Assembly (NCBI GenBank): GCA_013140935.1
Contig: JABFSD010000802.1
Coordinates: 1-8,401, forward strand
Length of the DNA: 8,401 nucleotides
Direction: 5' to 3'
From: Acidobacteriota bacterium
GTDB taxonomy: Bacteria > Acidobacteriota > Blastocatellia > RBC074
This document shows, piece by piece, positions 1 to 5,740 of the stretch. How positions within the stretch are numbered: the stretch's first letter is position 1; every line of letters starts with the position of its first letter. Under the pieces are notes generated by a model that saw nothing but the letters and a program-made list of their open reading frames with translations, was not told where the DNA came from and did no database searches. The translations under genes were made by a program, and so were the position numbers.

Positions 1-126
1 GTATAAATCCGCTACGTCTTCTGCATTGAGCGGATACGGCAAGCCTTCCATCCCGCCGCCGATCAAGCGCGTTTTAACTTGCCCCGCGATTGGGGCTTTC
101 GCCATTACGACTAGTGCATCTTTCAT
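1..126 (-). CDS. TIGR04282/DUF2064 family glycosyltransferase, N-terminal part (cut by the window edge)
   Basis: The reading frame runs leftward off the window, so only the first 42 residues are seen. They start [20 protein letters not shown]. The block MAKAP-x-x-G-x-V-K-T-R-L is the hallmark N-terminus of the DUF2064/TIGR04282 family, which has a nucleotide-diphospho-sugar transferase fold, and G-x-V-K-T-R-L is its nucleotide-sugar binding loop. Members are cytoplasmic glycosyltransferase-like proteins, often next to other sugar or lipid genes; the substrate cannot be read here. The ATG (126-124) overlaps the mazG stop as ATGA, so the two genes are probably transcribed together and translationally coupled. 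The family call is firm from the motif, but the exact function is unknown and the C-terminal two thirds or more are missing. Confidence 0.82.
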   Translation of the reverse strand, partial: MKDALVVMAKAPIAGQVKTRLIGGGMEGLPYPLNAEDVADLY

Positions 127-941
127 ATTTTTCGTTCGAGTTGTTTGGCTTCGTTCCAAAGCGCATCCATTTCTTCCAGCGTAGCTTCGCCGCACGAACG
201 TCCTTGCGCGGCGAGTTGCGTTTCGATGTAGCCGAACCGTCGCCGAAACTTGCGATTGGCAGCCTTGAGCGCCATTTCAGGTTCGAGGTTGAGCTTGCGC
301 GCGAGGTTCGTGACGACGAAGAGCAAGTCTCCGACTTCATCGGCGAGTGCTGCTTCGTCGCGTTCGCCGCGTTCAATCTCGACGCGCAGTTCATTGGTTT
401 CTTCTTCTATCTTCTCAAAGACTTGCGCAGCGTCGCGCCAGTCGAAGCCTACGCGGGCGGCTTTAGTGGTGAGTTGGTAGGCTTCGAGCAAGGCGGGCAG
501 CTTGTGCGATACGCCGTCGAGTAGCGAGGTTTTCTTTTCCGCTTTGCCTTCGGCCTTACGTTCTGCCGCTTTGATGGCTTCCCAGTTCACCAGCACGTCG
601 GCAGTTGACGCCACTGTCTCTTCACCGAACACATGTGGATGGCGGCGCACCATTTTTTCGTGTACGCGACCGATCGAATCGTTTAGGACGAAATGTCCCT
701 CGTCTGAGGCAATCTGTCCGTAAAAAACAATTTGAAACAACAGGTCGCCGAGTTCATCGCGCAAGGCGGGCCAGTCTTTGGCTTCGGCGGCTTCGATGAC
801 TTCGTAAGCCTCTTCGATCAGCATCGGCGCGAGCGTGGTGAAGTTCTGTTCACGATCCCACGGGCAGCCGTCGGGCGCGCGCAAGCGTGCCATCAAATCA
901 ATCAAATCGTTAAGGTTCTTACCTGAATCTTGTTTAGTCAT
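123..941 (-). CDS. mazG: MazG, nucleoside triphosphate pyrophosphohydrolase
   Basis: A 272-residue protein, close to the roughly 263 residues of the E. coli enzyme. MazG hydrolyses (d)NTPs to the monophosphate and pyrophosphate in the cytoplasm, cleaning the nucleotide pool. The sequence shows the signature [17 protein letters not shown] (16-32), then the Mg-binding helices of the N-terminal domain, EEAYE (43-47) with DELGD (62-66). The second MazG domain has EEETNEL (179-185) with DEVGD (201-205), and the typical tail [17 protein letters not shown] follows (224-240). Both metal-binding ExxE/ExxD sets look intact, so it should be active. The start at 941 leaves the usual short leader before the first helix; no strong ribosome binding site is visible upstream. 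It overlaps the next gene by ATGA and is divergent from the gene at 1299. The call is close to certain. Confidence 0.96.
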   Translation of the reverse strand: MTKQDSGKNLNDLIDLMARLRAPDGCPWDREQNFTTLAPMLIEEAYEVIEAAEAKDWPALRDELGDLLFQIVFYGQIASDEGHFVLNDSIGRVHEKMVRRHPHVFGEETVASTADVLVNWEAIKAAERKAEGKAEKKTSLLDGVSHKLPALLEAYQLTTKAARVGFDWRDAAQVFEKIEEETNELRVEIERGERDEAALADEVGDLLFVVTNLARKLNLEPEMALKAANRKFRRRFGYIETQLAAQGRSCGEATLEEMDALWNEAKQLERKI

Positions 942-1298
942 AGTGCGGTCAGCGAACTGGGAAAATTTACTTATACGGTTATAAATTTTGCGTGATTTTT
1001 ACGCGCGGATGTGGATAATGCCGCATCGTTCAAGGGCAGTTTCCAATCAACACACACGCATAAGCAACCCCTCCCCTTGGAGTTATGAAAAAAGGCCGCC
1101 GCGTTTTGCGCTAGACGACCGTTCTTGCACGCGAATTGCACTCTCCTGCGAAGCATTATTATCTTTACTGATTTTGGCTGATTTGGCTTTCCGTTTTCGC
1201 ATCCTCCTCAATGGTGCCTAGACGTTGTTGAGATGCTATTTCTCGAATGCGCCTTGCCAGGCAATTGTGCCTGCGTAGACGTGCTATGAGGTTTTGCT
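942..1298. other. Divergent intergenic region between mazG and the receiver-like gene
   Basis: About 357 bases without a credible gene. The short open frames on both strands (for example 988-1221 and the minus frame 971-1156) have no family resemblance and unlikely composition. The region must carry the promoters of both flanking genes. An AT-rich stretch near 960-1000 is the likely mazG promoter zone, but no clean -35/-10 pair stands out on either strand. Confidence 0.5.
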
Positions 1299-1769
1299 AT
1301 GTCCACGCTTGCTGCTGCTCCAGCTTTACAACCCGCGCCTGCTTTGGCGGTGGGTTCGATCCTTTTACCCCATAAGCCCCGCGTATTGCTCATCGGCGAT
1401 CAACCCGAACGGTTGTTGCGCCTGCGCCGTTCGCTGGGCAATGAACTGGCTGAGTTCGTCACTGTCTCGACGCTTTCTGAATTGCCCGGCGCTTTGTCGC
1501 GCGGCGGCGTATTGAATTACGCCTTTGCCGTAGTGGATTTCGATTCGGCTTACGTGGCACAGACGCTCACGACCTTGCGCGCCAACCACTTGACGCACGC
1601 CATTCCGGTGCTGGTGGATGCCGACCGCTTGGGCGATTCGCTGCAACTCGCGGGCGTATTGCCGCAATATCGCGCGATGGCTTGTGCGCGGCACGAACTG
1701 CTCGCCCTCGCGCAACAACGGTTGCAGAAACCCCAACCCATCGCCGAACCGTTGCAACGCTTGCTCTGA
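1299..1769 (+). CDS. Degenerate response-regulator receiver-like protein
   Basis: A 156-residue protein. After an Ala/Pro-rich leader (1-27) it follows the rhythm of a receiver domain. There is a first strand RVLLIGDQ (28-35) where canonical receivers have VLLVDDD, a helix 36-50, a third strand AFAVVDFDS (75-83) whose D80 or D82 would be the phospho-acceptor position, and LRANHLTHAIPVLVDADR (93-110) matching the fourth helix and strand. The conserved acidic pair is reduced to G33-D34, the Thr/Ser of strand 4 appears replaced by D107, and the conserved Lys of strand 5 is not obvious, so normal phosphorylation is doubtful. No output domain is present. The start is supported by GAGG at 1288-1291, seven bases upstream. 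It could be a pseudo-receiver used for protein contacts; homology is inferred from the pattern only. Confidence 0.6.
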   Translation: MSTLAAAPALQPAPALAVGSILLPHKPRVLLIGDQPERLLRLRRSLGNELAEFVTVSTLSELPGALSRGGVLNYAFAVVDFDSAYVAQTLTTLRANHLTHAIPVLVDADRLGDSLQLAGVLPQYRAMACARHELLALAQQRLQKPQPIAEPLQRLL

Positions 1770-1781
1770 ATCAAAGAAATT

Positions 1782-1878
1782 AGACAGGATTTTCAGGATG
1801 GACAGGATGAAGACAAGGTTGAAATCGCTATGCGAAGGAACAATCCTGTAAATCCTACCAATCCGGTAAATCCTGTCT
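1782..1878. repeat. Long imperfect inverted repeat built from ACAGGAT-type units
   Basis: The left arm starts AGACAGGAT (1782-1790) and the right arm ends with its exact complement ATCCTGTCT (1870-1878). Inside each arm the unit (A)CAGGAT or its complement ATCCTGT recurs with small changes (near 1794, 1802, 1842, 1852, 1861), around a central stretch of about 35 bases (roughly 1809-1841). The arms could fold into one long hairpin in RNA from either strand. It begins 12 bases after the receiver-like stop and may also end that transcript. Repeats of this look recur between genes in many environmental bacterial genomes; that statement is from memory, and copy number here cannot be judged from one window. 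Confidence 0.75.
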
Positions 1879-1916
1879 GAATCTTTTGTGTATTTCGTTG
1901 AAGCCGCACTCAATGC

Positions 1917-1922
1917 TAGACT
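1917..1922 (+). promoter_or_regulatory. Candidate -10 element for tRNA-Sec
   Basis: TAGACT at 1917-1922 is preceded by TGC, giving an extended -10 form (TGnTAGACT) that would place the start point about 10 bases before the tRNA. A matching -35 is weak: TTGAAG at 1898-1903 is only 13 bases away. Tentative. Confidence 0.3.
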
Positions 1923-1938
1923 TGCGCCCTCGTTACGC

Positions 1939-2037
1939 GGAGGCGCATCTTGTCCGGTGACGGGCGCGGTCTTCAAAACCGTTGTGCCGTAGCGATAGTT
2001 ACGGCAGGTCGGGTTCGACTCCCACACGCCTCCGCCA
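1939..2037 (+). tRNA. selC: tRNA-Sec (selenocysteine), anticodon TCA, CCA encoded
   Basis: This RNA carries serine that is converted to selenocysteine and delivered to in-frame UGA codons by SelB. The acceptor stem is GGAGGCG (1939-1945) with CGCCTCC (2027-2033), followed by discriminator G2034 and encoded CCA (2035-2037). The D arm is TGTCC/GGGCG around GGTGAC. The anticodon stem is GCGGT (1966-1970) with ACCGT (1978-1982), and loop CTTCAAA places TCA at 1973-1975. The long variable arm TGCCGTA/TACGGCA (1985-1991, 2000-2006) has an 8-base loop, as expected for tRNA-Sec. The T loop TTCGACT (2014-2020) is closed by GGG/CCC. Beyond that pairing is irregular: C2010 opposes A2024 unless C2010 is bulged, and the eighth acceptor pair would be C1946 with A2026. 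The gene type is unmistakable; the selA and selB genes are not in view. The following AT-rich DNA suggests it serves as an integration site. Confidence 0.95.
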
Positions 2038-2341
2038 ATCTAACTGCTTTGTAATTGGCAATTTAGCGGTTGCTTGCCTCTGGGCTATCTTCAGCCTCAT
2101 CTCTTGAATAAACCAGCCAATCAGCCCTTGAGACACTTTGAGAGACACATTGAAATGAAATCCCTAGATATTCTACCTTTTGAAAACCACGTTGTTTCGT
2201 TGGTTTCTCTACGTCGTTTGTAAGACGAGAGTAAAAGAATCGAGAAGCAAACGACCTGAATCCTACAGGCACACGCAGAAGTGAGCAAGCGAAAAATTAC
2301 TCATTTGTGTAAGCGTAAGATTATGCTATGGTTTCGCCGCT
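2038..2341. other. Gene-free left end of the AT-rich region, after tRNA-Sec
   Basis: About 304 bases with no credible gene. The minus-strand open frame at 2063-2272 (69 codons) resembles nothing I know. The stretch has an 8-base perfect inverted repeat, GTCGTTTG (2213-2220) and CAAACGAC (2248-2255), with a 27-base spacer, which could be a protein-binding site. This is where an element's left arm would lie if tRNA-Sec is the attachment site, but no integrase remnant is visible. Confidence 0.5.
2305..2332 (+). promoter_or_regulatory. Candidate promoter of the small HTH gene, close to the start codon
   Basis: TTGTGT (2305-2310) and TATGGT (2327-2332) are separated by 16 bases and match the -35/-10 pattern fairly well. 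Transcription would begin near 2339, just before the ATG at 2342, and no ribosome binding site precedes that ATG. This suggests a leaderless or nearly leaderless mRNA. Confidence 0.45.
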
Positions 2342-2554
2342 ATGATTAAAGTGCAAATTCAGCAAATGGCAATCAAGAGTGGATACGCAAACGCCTTTCA
2401 GTTGCAGAAAGCTCTGGGGATTTCCCCAACGCTAGCCGCTCGTTTGTGGCGGGGAGATTTCACACAGATAGGTTTAGTGACGTTGGATAGATTGTGCAAG
2501 TTGCTGAAGTGTCAGACGGATAAGCTGATAAGGTTTGAAATTGAAGCAGATTAG
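2342..2554 (+). CDS. Small XRE/Cro-type helix-turn-helix protein
   Basis: A 70-residue single-domain protein. After a short leader that includes MAIKSGYANAFQLQKALG (9-26), the core ALGISPTLAARLWRGD (24-39) is a helix-turn-helix. The tail LVTLDRLCKLLKCQTDKLIRFE (45-66) is the classic fourth and fifth helix of the Cro/C1 family (compare the usual LxxLCxxLxCxxxDLL). It should bind DNA in the cytoplasm as a small repressor or antitoxin-like regulator. No partner toxin is adjacent: upstream is a gene-free stretch and downstream is the convergent protease gene. The start at 2342 is the first codon of the frame that keeps the whole domain and follows a -10-like TATGGT closely without a Shine-Dalgarno site. 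In an element it may control lysogeny-like maintenance; that role is inferred. Confidence 0.8.
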   Translation: MIKVQIQQMAIKSGYANAFQLQKALGISPTLAARLWRGDFTQIGLVTLDRLCKLLKCQTDKLIRFEIEAD

Positions 2555-2616
2555 GTTTTCTGTTCAGCAGCCGGACAAGTAATTACGAAAAGCTGGTTAC
2601 AACCGTGAATTGTCTT

Positions 2617-2640
2617 GAGGGGTGAGGCCAGTCACCTCTC
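2617..2640. terminator. Hairpin between convergent genes
   Basis: GAGGGGTGA (2617-2625) pairs with TCACCTCTC (2632-2640), nine pairs including one G-T, around a six-base loop. A second smaller hairpin, ATGAC (2643-2647) with GTCAT (2655-2659), is followed by A5T7 at 2662-2673. The position 62 bases after the HTH stop fits transcription termination, although the first hairpin lacks its own T-run and the second stem is short. Confidence 0.45.
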
Positions 2641-2715
2641 TAATGACGTAGCTGGTCATAGAAAAATTTTTTTGAGGTTTAGAACTCAATTCAATTGATA
2701 GCCAAAAATCATCTA

Positions 2716-4299
2716 TCACTTGTAGATTTCTTTGAAAAGTTTATCAGCATAGAATGAGCTTTTTTTCTTTAGTACTGCATACTCGTTAAGTGCAGAGTTC
2801 CTGTCGCCAATAAGTAAATAAACACGTCCGAGATTATAATGGTTTTTAGTTCCATCATCAAAATAATTATTAGGAGACAATCGGATAGCGGCTTTATAAT
2901 TTTCAATGGCCTTTTGAAAAAAGTCGTTTGCTCTCTTGTCAGTCTTTCCCATATCTTCATATACTTCGCCCAAAATTTGATGGAACTTGTATAACCAATC
3001 GTTAGGCGCAACACGAAGCGCGTAATGCGAGGTGTTCAACGCATCCTGATACCTATGCAAATGAAGGTACATATTTGACAATACCTCAAGAATCTCAGGG
3101 TCATTTGGAGCAAGTTGAAGGGCTTTTGAAAATGCTTCATTGGCTTTTGCATTCTGAAGTGATTTAGTAAGACTCAATCCTAACAACGCATAAGCTAGAG
3201 CATTATTGGGTTTAAGTAATGTAGCTTGCTGATAAGAATCCACGCTTTTTCTATAGTACATTAGAGCTTCAGTCTTGCTCTTACTCTCAAAAGTAGAAGC
3301 ATACTCACGATATGCGTGACCTAATCCTATATGTGCATCAAAATGATTAGGGTCTGCTCGAATGGCTTTTATGTAGTTATCAGCCGATTTCAATTTATCC
3401 TTGAAACTATAGAAACTATAGTAGTCTCCCAGTTCAACCCACGCATCAGCGTAATCAGGGTCTTTTTTAACGGCTGCCTCAAAATACGACTTTGCTGTTT
3501 CTCGATTATCTTTTAACAGCATCTTGCCCTTCTCGAACAACGCCTTTGCCGATAAGGTTTCAAACGGATCGTCGGCCTCTTTAATTATCAACGAGCCATT
3601 TGCAAGCGAATCTAATAAAGTTTTCTCATTGCTTTTGAGCAGGGAAATCAAACACGTAACTGAGACAGCAAAGTTGAGATTCTGTCCTTCTTGAAAGGAA
3701 GAGCTAACTACGCCGATAACTTCACCACGCTTGTTGAGAACTGGCCCACCGCTGCTACCGTGTGAAACAGGAGCAGTAATCTGAATCAGCTTACTTCTTC
3801 TCAGCCCGCTAATAATTCCTTGCGAGAATGTCCCCGAAAATCCTTCTGGATTGCCGACTGCATAGACCTCGTTGCCAACCTTGACTTGCTTGCTATCGCC
3901 AAGAGGCAGGGGCTTCACGCTGAAACCTTCGACTCTGAGCAAAGCTAAATCATTCTCTTGGTCAACCCGGTCAACCTTTGAAATTTTGAAGAACCGTTTC
4001 TGACCAACAGTTCTGGCGTAGATTACCGATGCGTTTTCAATCACGTGGTAATTCGTAGCAATTAGCTTCCCTTCAACGAAAAAACCGCTTCCAAGCGCGT
4101 CGGGTTTCCCGTCGCTGGTCTCTGTGATGATCTCCACAACAGACGGGAAGGCTTTTTGTGCGATTTCATTGGCAGTAAGCACACGTGAGGTGGATGGTGT
4201 TCTTTGTTGCTGGCTTTTATTTTGAGCTTGCAAAGAAATATCAAACAAACACAGGAATAAAAAAGTGTAGATGATGTAAATAAACCGGCTTCGTCTCAT
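2716..4299 (-). CDS. Exported trypsin-like (S1C/HtrA-type) serine protease with C-terminal TPR repeats
   Basis: A 527-residue protein when begun at the ATG at 4299-4297. That start is chosen because GGAGG (4313-4309) lies nine bases upstream and the first 25 residues form a signal peptide: MRRSR, a hydrophobic run, then a likely cut after SLQA. The frame stays open for 43 more codons upstream (to 4428), but these lack secretory character. The protease domain spans about 45-225. Its catalytic triad is visible as His85 (ATNYHV), Asp117 (ENDLALL) and Ser183 (HGSSGGPV), so it should be active outside the cytoplasm. There is no PDZ domain; residues 250-527 instead form about seven tetratricopeptide repeats, with motifs such as YADAWVELGDYY and AFSKALQLAPND. 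TPRs probably bind protein partners. It has its own start region, separate from the operon to the right, and looks like cargo. Substrates are unknown. Confidence 0.88.
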   Translation of the reverse strand: MRRSRFIYIIYTFLFLCLFDISLQAQNKSQQQRTPSTSRVLTANEIAQKAFPSVVEIITETSDGKPDALGSGFFVEGKLIATNYHVIENASVIYARTVGQKRFFKISKVDRVDQENDLALLRVEGFSVKPLPLGDSKQVKVGNEVYAVGNPEGFSGTFSQGIISGLRRSKLIQITAPVSHGSSGGPVLNKRGEVIGVVSSSFQEGQNLNFAVSVTCLISLLKSNEKTLLDSLANGSLIIKEADDPFETLSAKALFEKGKMLLKDNRETAKSYFEAAVKKDPDYADAWVELGDYYSFYSFKDKLKSADNYIKAIRADPNHFDAHIGLGHAYREYASTFESKSKTEALMYYRKSVDSYQQATLLKPNNALAYALLGLSLTKSLQNAKANEAFSKALQLAPNDPEILEVLSNMYLHLHRYQDALNTSHYALRVAPNDWLYKFHQILGEVYEDMGKTDKRANDFFQKAIENYKAAIRLSPNNYFDDGTKNHYNLGRVYLLIGDRNSALNEYAVLKKKSSFYADKLFKEIYK

Positions 4300-4308
4300 C
4301 GGGTAAAA

Positions 4309-4313
4309 CCTCC
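4309..4313 (-). promoter_or_regulatory. Ribosome binding site fixing the protease start at 4299
   Basis: GGAGG on the minus strand, nine bases before the ATG at 4299-4297 that opens directly into a signal peptide. The frame-extended start at 4428 has nothing comparable. Confidence 0.7.
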
Positions 4314-4601
4314 ATCGTTGTGCAAATAGAGAAGTTCTATAATGATCGCTGAAAACATAAAAGGAATTCAGTCGAGGATTTTTGGGATTCTCGTAACGGT
4401 TTCTTTCGTAGGCACGTGGATAAGGCATCGCTACTGAGCGGCTGAATCATACCACTAAAGGAACTTGATTGAAACGTTGATGGGGTGTCGTGAGAAAGGC
4501 TATTGCAAACCTATCGCAATATCGTGTTAGAAACCATAGAAACTTTTTGCTTTGCTGGGTTATGGGATTACTTTCAGCATTGAAAGATTTCCTCAGAACT
4601 A
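4314..4601. other. Gap between the minus-strand operon and the protease gene, with two hairpins
   Basis: Together with the 4300-4313 leader this is about 300 bases with no credible gene. Two perfect 6-bp stems occur: TATTGC (4501-4506) with GCAATA (4516-4521), and CTTTCA (4571-4576) with TGAAAG (4581-4586). The second lies 15 bases after the operon's last stop codon and may end or stabilise that transcript, although no T-run follows on the minus strand. A TATAGA-like -10 for the protease gene is possible at 4341-4336, with a poor -35. Confidence 0.45.
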
Positions 4602-5117
4602 TTAGCTGTCGTCACTTATCTCTTTGTTCGTAGAACAACTTTCAGGTAATGCCCGTAGAGTTGTTTTTTTGGTTATGTCTTTTATGTCTTCCCACTGAGG
4701 TAATCCCTGCATTGCTCCAGGTTGGTTTAACGAAAGAATCTGGTTATTGATATTGATTTGCGCTCGTTCGTCTAACTCACCCATTATCCGTGCCTGTAGC
4801 TCCATTACTCTTGTCCGTTCACGTATTGCTACCAAAGCTACTCTCAAATCACCTTTCCGCTTTGCCTGTTCAAATACGCCCTTTGCATCAACATCAAGTT
4901 GCGTGATGTGGGAAAGTAAGTCGTCTGCCCTTGTGACTGTCTCTGCCTCTTGCGCTTTTGTGAGTTGCATCGGAACGTGATTCGCCTTGTGTCTGCCAAG
5001 AGCATCAATTGAAACGCTGTATTTCGCGGCAATCGCGGGAAATGCGATTCCTTCAACAAGCTGTTGGTCAACTTCGTGACGGTTTGGGTGAATGCAAATA
5101 GTGCATTGTCTTGGCAT
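4602..5117 (-). CDS. CCHH zinc-finger/HTH protein, phage small-terminase-like or mobile-element regulator
   Basis: A 171-residue protein beginning MPRQCTIC. Cys5 and Cys8 with His43 and His47 (RHKANH) form a likely zinc site that brackets a helix-turn-helix, FPAIAAKYSVSIDALGRHK (26-44). The middle, about 50-120, is helical and charged (TKAQEAETVTRADDLL, then KGDLRVALVAIRERTRVMELQARIMGEL) and probably coiled. The tail is low in recognisable motifs. This layout is common in proteins of phages and integrative elements, some of which are annotated as small terminase subunits, which recognise DNA for packaging; others are plain hypothetical proteins. Its ATG shares one base with the stop of the gene before it (TAATG), and GGAGGT precedes it by about 11 bases. 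It is the last gene of the operon. DNA binding is well supported; the terminase role is a guess. Confidence 0.72.
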   Translation of the reverse strand: MPRQCTICIHPNRHEVDQQLVEGIAFPAIAAKYSVSIDALGRHKANHVPMQLTKAQEAETVTRADDLLSHITQLDVDAKGVFEQAKRKGDLRVALVAIRERTRVMELQARIMGELDERAQININNQILSLNQPGAMQGLPQWEDIKDITKKTTLRALPESCSTNKEISDDS

Positions 5118-5740
5118 TAGGAATCAGTACCTCCATTCGGTTGATTTGAAGGAAGAGTAAGTTGAAGGTTCCAATCCCAATAGGGGTTTTTATATTCCAA
5201 CAATGAGCCGAATTCGCATAATACCTGCTTTTCAAGCGTAGGAAGCAGTTCATCAATGCAGGAATTTCCACACAAGGTAAGTTCAGAAAGAGGAAGTTTA
5301 TAGAATCCCCAAGAATCTTCTTCTCTTTCGTGATGAATACAAACATTGAATTTCCATTCAACAAGCTGTGTATTCAGTTTGTTTGCCAAATTAGCGTTAC
5401 CCCATTCTTTCTTCACTTCTTCAAAGATAATCTCCATTACGCGCAAATGGCTTACTACGAAAAGTGGTTTAGGACTTGACCCCATGAGCGCCATAGACTG
5501 ATTCGGAGTTGGATTTTTGTTTTGTATTCCCCCTTCGGAAAAAAATTCTTCCCGAATATCCACTTTATCATTTTGCTGGTTATTTAACGAAGCTATGATT
5601 GCTGCTTTGTGTTTTTGAAGAGCGGCTTTGAGTTCCAAAGTTAATGCCCCTTTTGGAGCATCTAGTTTGAGCCGACCAGCTTCAATTTTAGGTTGAATTC
5701 CTTTTTCTGTGAGTGCTTGTTGTAATTCAATAAAGGTCAC
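5117..5740 (-). CDS. Protein with an N-terminal TubC-type docking domain and Cys/His-containing C-terminal region
   Basis: A 207-residue protein starting at GTG (5740-5738), supported by the strong GGAGGTGA just upstream. Residues 3-52 match the TubC N-terminal docking domain pattern: ALTEKGIQPKIEAGRLKL, then APKGALT-x-E-L-x-x-x-L-x-x-x-K-x-x-I. In polyketide and nonribosomal peptide synthetases this fold joins successive subunits; no such enzyme is present here, so it probably mediates contact with another element protein. Residues 53-90 look disordered. The rest (91-207) contains Cys134, His136, His137, Cys157 and Cys161, a possible metal site, and is otherwise unrecognised. The start overlaps the upstream ATPase stop as GTGA and the stop overlaps the next ATG by one base, so it is translated together with both. 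The docking domain call is fairly strong from the pattern; the molecular job is unknown. Confidence 0.7.
   Translation of the reverse strand: MTFIELQQALTEKGIQPKIEAGRLKLDAPKGALTLELKAALQKHKAAIIASLNNQQNDKVDIREEFFSEGGIQNKNPTPNQSMALMGSSPKPLFVVSHLRVMEIIFEEVKKEWGNANLANKLNTQLVEWKFNVCIHHEREEDSWGFYKLPLSELTLCGNSCIDELLPTLEKQVLCEFGSLLEYKNPYWDWNLQLTLPSNQPNGGTDS

Noticed and set aside
90..524. A 144-codon plus-strand open frame and several shorter ones under mazG
   Set aside because: They are antisense to the clearly conserved MazG reading frame and are shadows of its codon use.
1365..2027. A 220-codon minus-strand open frame
   Set aside because: It runs antisense through the receiver-like gene, the inverted repeat and the tRNA-Sec, and its translation resembles no family.
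2063..2272. A minus-strand 69-codon frame as a possible integrase remnant next to tRNA-Sec
   Set aside because: It shows none of the tyrosine-recombinase motifs (R...HxxR...Y) and no resemblance to a recombinase end.
2716..4299. Protease as a lipoprotein (Cys17 in the signal peptide)
   Set aside because: The residues before the Cys (LFL) do not fit a lipobox, and a normal cleavage site after SLQA is present.
4300..4428. A 43-codon N-terminal extension of the protease
   Set aside because: It has no ribosome binding site, is not secretory in character and would bury the signal peptide that begins at 4299.
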